Below, piece by piece: positions 44,384 through 54,718 of a stretch of 64,000 bases of DNA (the first letter of the stretch is position 1; each line of letters opens with the position of its first letter). Position numbers and translations under genes: made by a program. The stretch covers positions 18,667,816 to 18,731,815 of the forward strand of contig CM020619.1 of the NCBI GenBank assembly GCA_009829735.1. Reading direction: 5' to 3'. Under the pieces are notes generated by a model, which did no database searches, was not told the origin of the DNA, and saw only the letters and a list, made by a program, of their open reading frames with translations. This DNA comes from Pyropia yezoensis. Its lineage: Eukaryota; Rhodophyta; Bangiophyceae; Bangiales; Bangiaceae.

Positions 44384-45640
44384 TCACGCAGGCGAGGCCG
44401 TCGGCAGGGAGCCCTCCTGTGGTGCGGACGCCAGCAGCAGCTTATCCCCCCGCTTGAGCTCCTCCGCCTTGGCCAGAGCGGTCGGCGGGTCGACCTTGCC
44501 GCGCAACCAGTCGTGGTAGACAAACTTGTGTTTGCGGGACAGCTCGTAGACGGGCATCCCGTCAAGGACAGCCTGCATGTCGCCCTGCACACGCTCTGCA
44601 AAAAGCCGCGGGTCAGCCCGCTCCGCCGCGTCGGGGACGTAGATGGGGAGCTCTATCAGCTCTACGCTATTGGAAAACTGTGTCATCGTCCGCCACATGT
44701 GGTACCGGAACGGCACCGACTCCCACGACGTGTTCCACCGCTTGTAAGGGAGCTTGACAACGACCGGGCGGATGGGCTTGCCCGCCAAAAAGACGCCCGT
44801 CCGAAACTTGATCATCGCCTTGCCGTTGCAGGTGGTGCCCTCGGGGAAGATGGTCAGCGTGTTGAGGCAGGTGCCACAGCCGGGGCACTCTTCAGGGGCC
44901 GCCCCCGTCGGAGCCTCGCCCGTCACCCGCGCGCGCTTGCTCAGATGGCACGCGTACGTCGCGTCGACGCGCTGCAAGAGCGAAGCGGTGAGGGGCTTGC
45001 CCTCCACAACAAACAGGCACTGGATGGCGCGGGCAATGCTGCCCAACAGGGGCACCCGCGCGATATCCCCCTTGGCCACAAACGCGCCCGCGTAGACGGC
45101 GCGGAGGGCAACAATGTCGAGGTAGCCCAGGTGGTTGGCCACGATCACCAGCGCCTTCTCGTCGTGGTCTGCCGCCCGCCTCCACCGGATGCGGTACATG
45201 CCAAAGGCGCAAAACGCGACCGTCCGCACCAGCGGGGAGATACCCGCAAGGAGGGCCTTGCGCCACCCGGGCAGCGGCCGGTATGCGTAGTCGTCGGGCG
45301 ACGAGACGCCGACCATGGCCAGCGCGGCGGTGGCGTAGATGGCGCTGGCGAGCACCGCAAACGCCACCATCCGCAGGGGGAAGAGGGTAATGGACAGGAG
45401 GACGGTCTTGGCCACCTCGTACGTGGTCCAGTCGGGGGTGAGGCGGCGAAAGGGGAAAAAGTGGGCCTGCACGTCGTCGGCAGTGGCGGTGGCAGCGGCT
45501 GGCCCCCCCGCCGTGGTCGCCGCCGCCACTGAACCCGCGTCGCCGCGACCGTCGTTGCCCACCGACACGACCGTGTCGGCCGGCGGCAGCGGGGGGGGCG
45601 GCGGCGGCTCTGCTGCGGGCGTGCCGCCGTCGCCCTCCAT
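44384..45640 (-). CDS. Lysophospholipid acyltransferase, LPCAT/LPEAT type
   Basis: The protein is 418 residues. A Pro/Ala-rich N-terminus (1-60) leads to a hydrophobic segment (about 78-112) that should anchor it in the ER or another endomembrane. The PlsC acyltransferase motifs are present: motif I VIVANHLGYLD (HX4D, His170/Asp175), motif II near AKGDIARVPLLGSI, and motif III TIFPEGTTCNGKAMIKFRTGVF split as FPEGTT (265-270) plus the CNGKAMIKF block. The last block is characteristic of lysophosphatidylcholine/ethanolamine acyltransferases, which re-acylate lysophospholipids with acyl-CoA. An insertion CPGCGTC (252-258) just before motif III is unusual and could bind a metal. No C-terminal EF-hands are present, unlike LPCAT1/2 and plant LPEAT2. 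Confidence 0.88.
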   Translation of the reverse strand: MEGDGGTPAAEPPPPPPLPPADTVVSVGNDGRGDAGSVAAATTAGGPAAATATADDVQAHFFPFRRLTPDWTTYEVAKTVLLSITLFPLRMVAFAVLASAIYATAALAMVGVSSPDDYAYRPLPGWRKALLAGISPLVRTVAFCAFGMYRIRWRRAADHDEKALVIVANHLGYLDIVALRAVYAGAFVAKGDIARVPLLGSIARAIQCLFVVEGKPLTASLLQRVDATYACHLSKRARVTGEAPTGAAPEECPGCGTCLNTLTIFPEGTTCNGKAMIKFRTGVFLAGKPIRPVVVKLPYKRWNTSWESVPFRYHMWRTMTQFSNSVELIELPIYVPDAAERADPRLFAERVQGDMQAVLDGMPVYELSRKHKFVYHDWLRGKVDPPTALAKAEELKRGDKLLLASAPQEGSLPTASPA

Positions 45641-47533
45641 CGCCGCCCCTCAGCCCCGCCGGGCGGCGGCGCGCCGACACGGGCGGGCAGGCGGGTGCGG
45701 GGATGAGGGGGCGGTGGACACCGTCACAGCCACGCGGCACGTCAGGCGCAAGGGGGGGGGGGCGAGGGGGTGGCGGTGGAGGTCACCACCCAGCAGGGGG
45801 ACGCCGCGTCGGCCGACCAGGAAAGGTCACAGAGGAGCAAGGAGTCACTCAGGGGGAAACGCCGCGAGGGGGGGGAGGAACGGGCAATCCCGACGTCCCT
45901 CACACCCACACCCACACCGACACTGCCAACGGTCGGCGCGGCTCCAAGCGGGGGCGGGTTGTGACGAGAGGCGCCGGCCGGGACCGTGGCGCGGGCACCC
46001 GCAACGGGCGGTATATGTACAGTATGTATGTACTGTATGAACACCGGTGTGGCTGCAGCCGCAACATGTGCACCCGCAGCGGCGACAACCCTGTAAAATG
46101 CGGCGGCGCGGCGGAGTACAACTGGACAGGGCGACACAGCCAGAGCTTCGTGGAGTCTGCCTGCGCGCGGATCGCGAGCCCGACGGGATCCTACGGCACC
46201 CAACCGCGGGGAGGCGAGCCGTCCGGATCCCGCTCGGTTCAATGCGCGGCGTGGCGTCATTATTTTCGACGCAGTAGAAACTGGGCGGGGACGGTCCCCC
46301 ATGGACATGGGTTACTTTACCACCTTCTGTCACCCAGAATGCGTGTGTTGGGGCAGAGGGGACCATGGCCTGCCGTGGATCCACCTGCATGGACACGACA
46401 TGATGTCGACACGGTCGCGTTTGGCACGCGAGCACGCGCCGCCGCCGTCGCCGGGGCTGGCAGCACGGCCATAGCTGCGGGTCCCCGTGGGCGCGGACCG
46501 CGCGCCCTGCCGGCGGCGACGACAGCGCTGCAGTGAGTCGCTCCGTGGAGGAGAGCTCGGGGGGGAGGAACAGTGTGTGTACATACAGTGTATCTACGGC
46601 TGCCGGAAGGGCGGCGCTCTACGGCTGCCGGAAGGGCGGCGCCCCCCTCCCCCCCCCCTCACCACTGAGCGAGAGGCTTTCGACGGAGAGGGGGCGCGCG
46701 CCAGCTGGCATCCGACGAGCCGTGCGCAGCGCGGGCGGTACAGTATGGATGGGGACGACGGTGCTCCTGCACGTTGGCAACAACAAAAAAGAAAAAGGGG
46801 ATGGCGTGATGCAATCCTTCTGGTCGTGTTGTGGATCTACATACACTCTGGCATGCCCCCGCTGGAGGAGGCAGCCCCCTTGTAACCCGGGCAGCAGCAC
46901 AGAGGCCAATGGAGCCCCTCCCCACACTGCCGCCACCCTACTGGGCGACCCACACTGGCGCAAAAGGCGACCAAGTGACAAGAGAGCCGCCGTCCCCATG
47001 GAGCCTGACGTCCACAACGTGGGCGGCACCTGGGTCCCCCGCGCCGGGAGCCAAACGTCGGTTGCCCATTGACCCCGGCGTTTTGCTGCCTGCCTCCCCG
47101 CGGCAATGCCACCCGCAAGCGGCGCAAGCGGCGCCACGCCAACGGCGCTTGGGCCCGCTCACTCGCCGCCAACGTCAGCCGCGGCAGGTGCGGTGGCAGT
47201 GGTGGTCCACGCAGCAGAGCACCGACGCTCCCTCCAGCGCGTCGATGGCCTCGCCTTCCCGTCTGTCCGTCCCCGCCTCTCCTCTACGATCACTGTCCGG
47301 GGCGCGCGTGGTCAACAGATATTTACCTGTACCACGAAAAGAGATCGATCGCGCCCCCGCCCATGCCCCCGCGAGGGCCGGCGCGCAGACACAGAGACGA
47401 CCGCCGGTGCCCAGTGCTGGGGCGCGCTGGGGTGCCCCACCCCCTCCAGCCTCCCCGACACTGTCAAAGCACGCAGCGCAGCAGTTACGGAAAATAAGCG
47501 CCCACCGACAGCGACCGCCGGTGCAGCACATCG
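45641..47533. other. Intergenic
   Basis: 1.9 kb carrying the upstream region of the acyltransferase and the 3' side of the membrane-protein gene. It includes an inverted repeat TACAGTA/TACTGTA (46018-46037), a 25-bp tandem duplication (46593-46642), and only frames without recognisable domains. Confidence 0.55.
46593..46642. repeat. 25-bp tandem duplication (two copies)
   Basis: A unit of 25 bases beginning TCTACGGCTGCC is repeated exactly once. It lies in intergenic DNA. Confidence 0.85.
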
Positions 47534-50469
47534 TCAGCGCGGCCGCCGTCGACCCACCACCCCCCCCGGGCTGAGGACAAACACGTACCGCACCGCCCAG
47601 TAGCAGACGACCAGGGCGAGGCCCCCCGTCGCACAGGCGACCCCCGCCCCCCCGCCCAAGAGCCCCACCCCCCCCACCAGCGCCGCGGCCAGGGCATTGG
47701 CGACGAGCACGTCCCCCCGCTGGCGGACGCCCACCGCCTCCACCCGCCCCTCCCGCACCTTGACGCGGGCGGAGAGGTTAAAGACCAGCCCCGCGGCGAG
47801 CACCAGCAGCCCCCCCCCCACTACCGACGACAAGGCGGCCACGTAGAGGCCCGCCAGGTAGGCGGCGCCGGTCACCACCACCAGCGCCGTGTGCCGGTGG
47901 ACGGGGGTGGTGATGCGGGCGAGCAGCGGCGGCGACGCCGACGCCGTCCGCAGCGCGATATCCGAGTGGTGGAGGTCCCGCCAGACAATGCGGGCGAGCT
48001 CGGGGAGGAGGAGAAAGAGGGCAAACGCCAGGATCCGCTCGGGGAGTGACGTGGGCGGCAACACCAGCAGGGGGGGCAGCACGGGCAGCGCGGCTCGCAC
48101 GCGCGCCGCCGCCGCCGCAAGGAGCTCCCCAGCAGGGAGGATGGCCGCCGAAACGGGCGCGCCCAGCGCGGCGACTGCCGCGGCGGCACCCGATGCCGCC
48201 CCCGCCGCCGCCGCCGCCGCGCCCTTGCCCCCGGCCACACACCCGCATGCACACAGCGCCGGCGGGGTAGACGCGGCGTGCGCCGCCGCAACGCCGCCTC
48301 CCCCCCCCCCCCGCGGACGGCCCGCGCGAGCAGCCCCGCGGCGGCGGGCCCAAACGCCGCCACCACCGCCGCCGCCGACCGCTTGAGCTGCTTCGGCGCC
48401 GCAACCGGCACGACGGTGAGGGTGAGCGCCCGCCGCGGCAGTGGCAACGGCACCTCGTACGCGGTGCGGGGGAAGGCGGCGGTCCCATCACCATCCCCGG
48501 CGGGGACATCCCCGCCGACGGGAACGTTGCTGGGGGATAGCGGCGGCGGCGGGGGCGGCGCCTCGGTCGGGGGGGGAGGGGGTTCAAGGTACAGGCGGGG
48601 GGCAGTCGCCGTGCTGGGGCGGGGGGCGGCCGCCGCTGCCGCCGCCGCTCCGTCTCGCACCCCGGGGGCGGCCGCAGCCGCCGCGGGGTCGCCCACGTTG
48701 GCCGCCGCATCCGCGGTGGCGCCGGGCGGTGCACCCGGCGCGGCCGCAGCCGGCGGTGGCGGCGGCCGCTGCCACGGGAAGCGAAAGGCCACGCGTGGCG
48801 CCCCGCCGCCGGTGCGCCCCGTGGCGGCGGCGGCAGACGGCGGGGCGGCGCCGGGGCGCGGCAGCCAAGGGAAGCGGATGGGCGTGGCGGCGCCTGCCGT
48901 CTCGTTGGCGGCAGCGCCGCCGGCGGCTGCCGCGTCTGCCCGCCATCGCTGCTGCCATGGGAAGCGGCGGCGGGCGGGCGCGGGCGCCGGCGCGGCGCGG
49001 CCCGTCACGGCCGCATCACCACCACCCGCCCGCGGCGGCGCGAGGCCACCCCACCGCCACGGCCACGGCGGCCAGCCGCCGACACGGGGCGCCGGCGCCC
49101 TGTCCGTAGCACCCACCGTCCCCTCCCCAGGGACGGGTGCGGTCGCGGGAGAAGGTAGGTCGGCTGCGGGGCGCCGCCGCCAACGGTCCCACGGGAGACC
49201 CCCTACTGGCGACTCGACGGCAGGAGCGGGCGTTGGCTGATACCCAGCCGGCGGGGGCGCCTCCTCTGCCATCGATGCGGCCACCTCTGCAACATTAGCG
49301 GCACCACCACCGGGGATCCCAGTCACGTCGACGGACAGGGGCACTGCCGCTGCCGACCCCACCGGGACGCCCCCGGCGGCCCCATCGCCGCCGGCACCAC
49401 CGTCGACCACCCCCGCCACCGCGGTGGCCCGCACCCGTCGCCACGGCCACGGTAAGCGGCGTGCGGGTGGTGGGGCGGCAGGAGCGGCGGCGGCGGTGGC
49501 CGCTGGCGTGGCAGCCGCCGCAAACACCGCCGGGGTGGCCGCGTCTGCGCGAGCCTCTGCGGCTTCCCCCTCACCGTCGGCCGCCGCCACCCCCACGGTA
49601 GCCGCCGGGCCGGCGCCTACCCGTCGCCAAGGCCAAGGCAGGCGGCGAACGGGGGGAGGGGGTTGGGCGGCTGGCGTGGCCGCCGTCGTTGCCGCCGCCA
49701 CCGCCGCGGCGGCGGCCGCGTCGGTCGACGACCCGCCCGCCCCCCTCTTGCCCCGTGGCCCGGCAGCAGCAGCGGCGGCGGTGGTGACGGCCGCCACCAC
49801 CGCCGCCGCGGCGGCCGGGTCTGCATCTGCCCCCCCTCCCGCCGCCGCGGCCGCAGCCGCGGCGGCTGTCGACGCCGCCGCGACGGCGGCGGTGGCGGCG
49901 CCGTCGCTGCCGGCGCCGGCGCTGGCGCCAGCCTCCCCTAGCGCCCCCCCCGCAGCGGCGGCAACAGAGGCGGCGGCGGCGGCGGCGGCGGTGGCGGCCG
50001 CCGCGGCAGAAGGGGGCGGCCCAGACGGCGGCCCCGGCGGCCACCGCCACTGCCACGCCAGCCGCCGGGAGGTGGAGGATGCGGCGCCAGACGGGCTCGG
50101 GGGGGGGGGTGGCTCCCGGCGCTGCTGCCCGCCACCCGGCGGCGGCGGCGGGGCACTATCGCCGCGGCCGTCGCATCTTGGCGCCGGTAGGGGCCCGTCG
50201 GGCGGAAGCACGCGCCGGCGCTTGACGGCCACACCCCCACCACCACCGCCACCGCCACTGCCGCCGCCGGCACTGGCGGGGCGGCCGACGCGGGTGGCGG
50301 CGGTAAGTCGCCTGCCCGGGGCGGTGCCGAGCGGCAGCCCGCCGCCCCCCGGCAGCGCAAACGCCAGGCACCGTCCGCGGGGGGAGGTGGTGACGTCGGC
50401 GGCGGCGGGGGCGGCAGCAGTGGCGGCAGCAGCAGCGGCGGCGGGGGGGGACCCAGCCGGGGACCCCAT
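47534..50469 (-). CDS. Membrane protein with repeated PW motifs, unknown function (frame change at a C tract)
   Basis: Two minus-strand frames appear to make one gene of about 980 residues. The first, from the ATG at 50469, is Ala/Gly/Pro-rich and repeats a short motif with variations about eight times: RRLAWQWRW, RRLPWPWRR (twice), GGLPWDRWRR, WPPWPWRW, RRFPWQQRW, IRFPWLP, FRFPWQR. The second has 3-5 hydrophobic segments (LPERILAFALFLLLPEL, LVVVTGAAYLAGLYVAAL, VVGGGLLVLAAGLVFNL, ALVVCYWAVRYVFVL). They join at 48300-48312, a run of about 12-13 C. One base more or less there would link the frames, and a short intron is the alternative. Because the slip sits in a homopolymer, sequence error is likely. 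The gene is divergent from the ABC1 kinase. I recognise no family. Confidence 0.55.
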
Positions 50470-51218
50470 CCACGTCGCAGGAGGGGAGGCGAAAGAGGAG
50501 GGCTGACGGGGGGGAAGGGGGATGAGGCGCACAGACGGGAGGAAGGAAGCAACAGGGAAACACGGGGGGGAGGGGGACGACGCTGTTGGGAACAGCCGGG
50601 CGCACGGGGGAAAGAGTGGGGGAGAGCAGAGCAGGAGTGACGGCGGTAGGGCGCGGGGCTGGGAGCGAAGCGAAGCGGAGCGCGTGCAAGGGGGCGCCCC
50701 CCGACCAGAGACGCAACCGCCACCACCAGTAGTGACGGGCCGTGCGGGTGCGGGTGGCGAGACGACCGCGCGCGCGCACGGTGAGGGGGGGGGGTTCCGC
50801 TGGGCAGACCCCATCTCCGTGGCCCCGCCGACGGGCCTGTGGGGCGGCACAAGCGAGGGCGCGTGCCGTGGTGTTCCTCCGCCACCCCCCGCTTCTGTGC
50901 AAGGGCCCGACCCCAGCGAGCCCACGAGGGGCGGCGGCACCGCCTCACCCACCGCCTCTCCACAGGGGATTTGGTCCGTCCACCACAGGCCCCAGTGCGC
51001 GCGGGTGCGGTGGAGTATGTAATTTACCAACCTGTGATGCCACTATTTCCGCCACGTGGCTGTTCTGCACGCAATTACAGTCGTCGATTTTGCAACCGCG
51101 AAGCCCTGGCGACGCCAGCCCGCGACAGCCCTTTCATCGGCGACAGACTCCCCTTCCACGGCCGCTGCGGCGGTCGTCTCCCCCCCCTCATCAAACCCCA
51201 TCTCTTCGCTCCGTGCCG
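50470..51218. promoter_or_regulatory. Divergent promoter of the membrane-protein and ABC1-kinase genes
   Basis: The strip is 749 bp. GC falls to about 50% at 51010-51210, where the palindrome GCCACGTGGC (51051-51060) forms a G-box-type core (CACGTG) 159 bp upstream of the kinase start. Such cores bind bZIP or bHLH factors in plants and algae. Which gene it serves is not shown. Confidence 0.5.
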
Positions 51219-53594
51219 ATGAGAGCGGCGGCTCCAATGCTGCGGCCGCTCAGCCGGGCGCTCGCCGCCCGTGGCGCGCCGTCGTGGCGCCCGCCAGGCC
51301 TCGTCGGCGGCATCCGCGGCGGCGGCGTCGGCGGTGGCGTCGGCGGTGGCGTCGGCGGCGGTGGCAGCGGCGGGGGCGGCGCCCCGCGCTGGGGCCGCGC
51401 CGCCCCACTGTCGACGCTGTCTCCCGGCGGCGCGGGCGGCAGCGGCGGCGGGGGCGGCAGTGGCATTGGCCAGCTACTCCACGACCAGCCGCCGGCCGCC
51501 GCGGCGGCGGCGACAGCAGCGGCGGCGGCTGCCGCTGCCCGCCGCAGCGGCAGTGGCGGCGGGCGGCCGCAACCGCGGCGGCGGCGGCGGGCGGCCACGT
51601 TCGGCTGGTCGGCCGCCGCGGTGGGCGCCGGGGCGGGCATCTACTATGGGGGGCTCCCACCGGCGGCGGTGGCCACCCCCGCCGCCCACCCCGTCGCTCA
51701 AGGGGCCATGGGGGGTGCCGTCGGCATTGGCAGCGGCAGCGGCGGCGAGCCGCCCGTGGCCGTGGCCGGCCGCCGGGGGGGCGCCGCTGCCGCCCTTCCG
51801 CCCCCCTCCCCTCCCCCCAACAGTGGCGGCTGGTCGCTGGCCAACCTGTCTGCCACCGCCGCTGCGGCGGGTGGCGCCGGCCGCGTCGCCCGCACCGCCG
51901 CCACCGTAGCGCTGATCGCCAGTGACTATGCGGTGAGCACCTCCTTCTCCCCCGCCTATGCGCGGCTGTCGCCCGCCGACGCGGACGCCGCCCTTTCGGT
52001 GGTGCACGCCCGCAACGCCCGTCGCATGCGGCGGCTATGCGAGGCCAATGGCGGGCTGTACATCAAGCTGGGCCAGCACGCCGCGCAGCTACACTTTTTG
52101 GTGCCCCCCGAGTACTGTGAGGGCCTGACGCCCCTCCTGTCTGCCTGCCCGGTGCGGCCTTATGCCGAGGTTGCCGCCACCGTCACGGAGGAGCTGGGCG
52201 CCCCCCCTGACGAGGTGTTTGCCTCGTTTGACCGCACCCCCGTTGCGTCGGCGAGCCTCGCACAGGTCCACCGGGCGGTCCTCGCCGACGGCACCCCCGT
52301 GGCGGTCAAGGTGCAGCACCGGGGCCTCCGTGACGCGGCGGCGGGCGATATCGCGACGGTCAAGGCGCTGGTCGCGGCGGTGCACGCCGCCTTCCCCGCG
52401 TTTGACTACTCGTGGCTGGCCGAGGAGACGGAGCGGAACCTGCCTCGGGAGTTAAACTTTTTGGCCGAGGCCGCCAACAACGAGAGGTGCGTGGCGGCCA
52501 TGGCGTCCCGCCCGGCGCTCGCCGCGTCGGTGGTCACCCCCGACGTGGTGTGGGCACTCACGTCCCCGCGGGTGCTGACCATGAGCTGGGAGCCGGGCGT
52601 GCCGCTGGCCGACCCGGCGGGCGTGGCCGCCGCGGGCCTCGACCCCGCCGCCGTTGGCGCGCTCGTTGCCGACGCGTTTGCGCACATGGTCTTCCGGTCG
52701 GGGTGGGTGCATTCGGACCCGCACCCGTCCAACGTGCTGGTCCGCCCTGCGGCGGGCGCGGCTGGCGCGGCGGGCACCCCACAGCTGGTGCTGCTCGACC
52801 ACGGGCTGTACCAGCAGCTGAGCCCGGATTTTCGGCTCGAGTATGCGCGCCTGTGGCGGGCCATCCTGCTCGCCGACGTGGCGGGGCTCCGCCGGGGGGC
52901 CGAGGTGATGGGCGTCGGCGAGCACTACAAGCTGTTTGCGTCCATGCTGACCATGCGCTCCTGGGCGTCCCTGTCGGGGGAGGCCCCGCCCCCGCCCGCC
53001 GCCGCCGCCAACGATGCCGCCCCGGGCGCCAGCGTCGGGAGCAACGGCAGCCGCCTGCCGGCGGCGGCGGCGGCGGCGGTGGCGCCTGCTCCCCCCCCCC
53101 GTCAAAACAATGTGGCGGCGCTGTCCGCTCCCCCCACCGCCTCCTCCCTCGCCGAGCTGTCCGCGTCGGCCCGCACGTCGGCGGTCGCCGCGGCGGCGGC
53201 GCAGCTGCTGGGCCGCGTCCCCCGCCCCCTCCTCCTTGTCCTCAAGGTCAATGACAACCTGCGGGCGGTGGCGGCGTCGCTGTCGGCGCCCCCGTCGGCC
53301 ACTGTTGCCGCGTCGGCGGTGGCGGTGGCGGAGCTGCTCGACGCTGCCGACGGCCGCCGCGGCGTGGCGGGGTGGGTGGCCCGCAAGTGGGCCATGTGGC
53401 AGCTCCTGTGGCGCGTGTGGGCGTACGCGTGGGGCGTGTGGGCGGCGGGGGTGTGGGCGTCGGTGGTGGGCTGGTGGTTGGGGCGGGGGGCGGGGGGGGA
53501 GGGCGGGGCGGGTGGTGGGAGGGGTCGGCGTCGCCGCCTGACGGCGAACCCCGCCAGGGGTCGCCGCCTGGCGGCGGCGACCTCGACGGTCTGA
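51219..53594 (+). CDS. ABC1/UbiB-family atypical kinase, ADCK1 type, predicted mitochondrial
   Basis: The protein is 791 residues from a single exon. I place the start at 51219, where MRAAAPMLRPLSRALAARG gives an Arg-rich amphipathic presequence; the frame is open further upstream. After 240 Gly/Ala-rich residues come the ABC1 hallmarks: the KxGQ motif (GGLYIKLGQ, about 276), the Ala-rich nucleotide loop ASASLAQVHRA (about 344), the ATP-site lysine VAVKVQ (about 361), ETERNLPRELNFLAEA (about 400), the catalytic VHSDPHPSNV (about 497) and the metal-binding LLDHGLY (about 524). DHG instead of DFG points to the ADCK1 group. The family acts on the matrix or inner membrane in coenzyme Q and lipid homeostasis. 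A Gly/Ala/Pro-rich insertion (about 590-640) and a Trp-rich C-terminal segment follow. Confidence 0.9.
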   Translation: MRAAAPMLRPLSRALAARGAPSWRPPGLVGGIRGGGVGGGVGGGVGGGGSGGGGAPRWGRAAPLSTLSPGGAGGSGGGGGSGIGQLLHDQPPAAAAAATAAAAAAAARRSGSGGGRPQPRRRRRAATFGWSAAAVGAGAGIYYGGLPPAAVATPAAHPVAQGAMGGAVGIGSGSGGEPPVAVAGRRGGAAAALPPPSPPPNSGGWSLANLSATAAAAGGAGRVARTAATVALIASDYAVSTSFSPAYARLSPADADAALSVVHARNARRMRRLCEANGGLYIKLGQHAAQLHFLVPPEYCEGLTPLLSACPVRPYAEVAATVTEELGAPPDEVFASFDRTPVASASLAQVHRAVLADGTPVAVKVQHRGLRDAAAGDIATVKALVAAVHAAFPAFDYSWLAEETERNLPRELNFLAEAANNERCVAAMASRPALAASVVTPDVVWALTSPRVLTMSWEPGVPLADPAGVAAAGLDPAAVGALVADAFAHMVFRSGWVHSDPHPSNVLVRPAAGAAGAAGTPQLVLLDHGLYQQLSPDFRLEYARLWRAILLADVAGLRRGAEVMGVGEHYKLFASMLTMRSWASLSGEAPPPPAAAANDAAPGASVGSNGSRLPAAAAAAVAPAPPPRQNNVAALSAPPTASSLAELSASARTSAVAAAAAQLLGRVPRPLLLVLKVNDNLRAVAASLSAPPSATVAASAVAVAELLDAADGRRGVAGWVARKWAMWQLLWRVWAYAWGVWAAGVWASVVGWWLGRGAGGEGGAGGGRGRRRRLTANPARGRRLAAATSTV

Positions 53595-54579
53595 TGCAGG
53601 AGTAGAGGGGCGGTGCCTCTTTTATTTTTTGTGGCGTGGCGGCCACCCGTGACCGTAGTCGGTCTGACAGGGGGGGCCGCCGAACAAACGACGTTCCGTA
53701 ACCTTTTTGGGTCCAGCAGATGGAACAGAGCGAGGGGCGAGGCGCATGTCCCCGCCGTGCAATGCACAGGATGTGTGGGGTGCACAATGACAATGTCGTA
53801 CGTAGGTACTGCCACCACAGCGGTGCCACCGCGGCAACATCAGCGTCATCGGTAGCGGCCGCCGCGTCGCAAGCCACACGGCCAACAGCAACGGGGGCGA
53901 GCATCGTCGCCAGCGCTGCACCAAAGGGCGCCCCCCCTGCCACCGCGGCGTGGTCATTGGCCGGCGATGGTGGCGGCGGGGGTGGCGACGGTGGCGGGTG
54001 GCCAGCCACTCGTGTTCACATGTACCGCCCCTCCCCGGCAACCGGGGGGAACCACGACCGAGCGCCCGGCGACAGGGGCAGCCCGCCTCGTAGAGCGCTT
54101 GGGCACCGATTTCACTCAGCGCCGGGGAGCGAGAAACGAGCAGTGAACGAGAAGGGGGTGCAGGGGGGGGTGACTGATACCCAGGGTGCGGGGACCGCCG
54201 CTTCTCGTTTCAGGTCTGTTTTTTGGTTGTGGAGGGCGGGGGGAACCCCACCTGCGCACTGAGGGCGACGGTGGGGTCGCTTGCTGTTTTTTGTCTTCTT
54301 CTTGCTGCCTTCCTACGCGTGGCCTGATGTCCCCTCTTTGCTCTTTCCCGCGCGCGCATGTGCCGCTGCGTCAAAACCCCGCGACGCCTGGCGTGGGGGG
54401 GGGGGCTGCGGGTGTGTAGGCGCCCAGACCCCACCGCGACGCGCCACCCCGTTGGTCGACGCAGCCCGCCAGCGCGGGCGCCGCACGAGCGCGCCCACGG
54501 ATCGCGGTCACCCGCCAATGGCGCCACAGCCGGTGGCGCGCCCCCCGCAGCTACCGCGGCGGCAGCGGTCGCCTCGACG
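53595..54579. other. Intergenic between convergent genes
   Basis: 985 bp with GC about 60% and no supported gene. The kinase transcript should end soon after TTTTATTTTTTG (about 53620). A T-rich stretch (CTGTTTTTTGTC, about 54285) may belong to the 3' end of the opposite gene. Confidence 0.5.
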
Positions 54580-54686
54580 TTACGTCAGCGCCCCCTGACC
54601 CGCCTTTGCCGCCCGCCCACCGCCGCGGCGGTGACGGCGGCGGTACCGCCGGTCACCGTTGCCGCCGTCCCCGCCACCGCCGCCCC

Positions 54687-54718
<32 letters not shown>

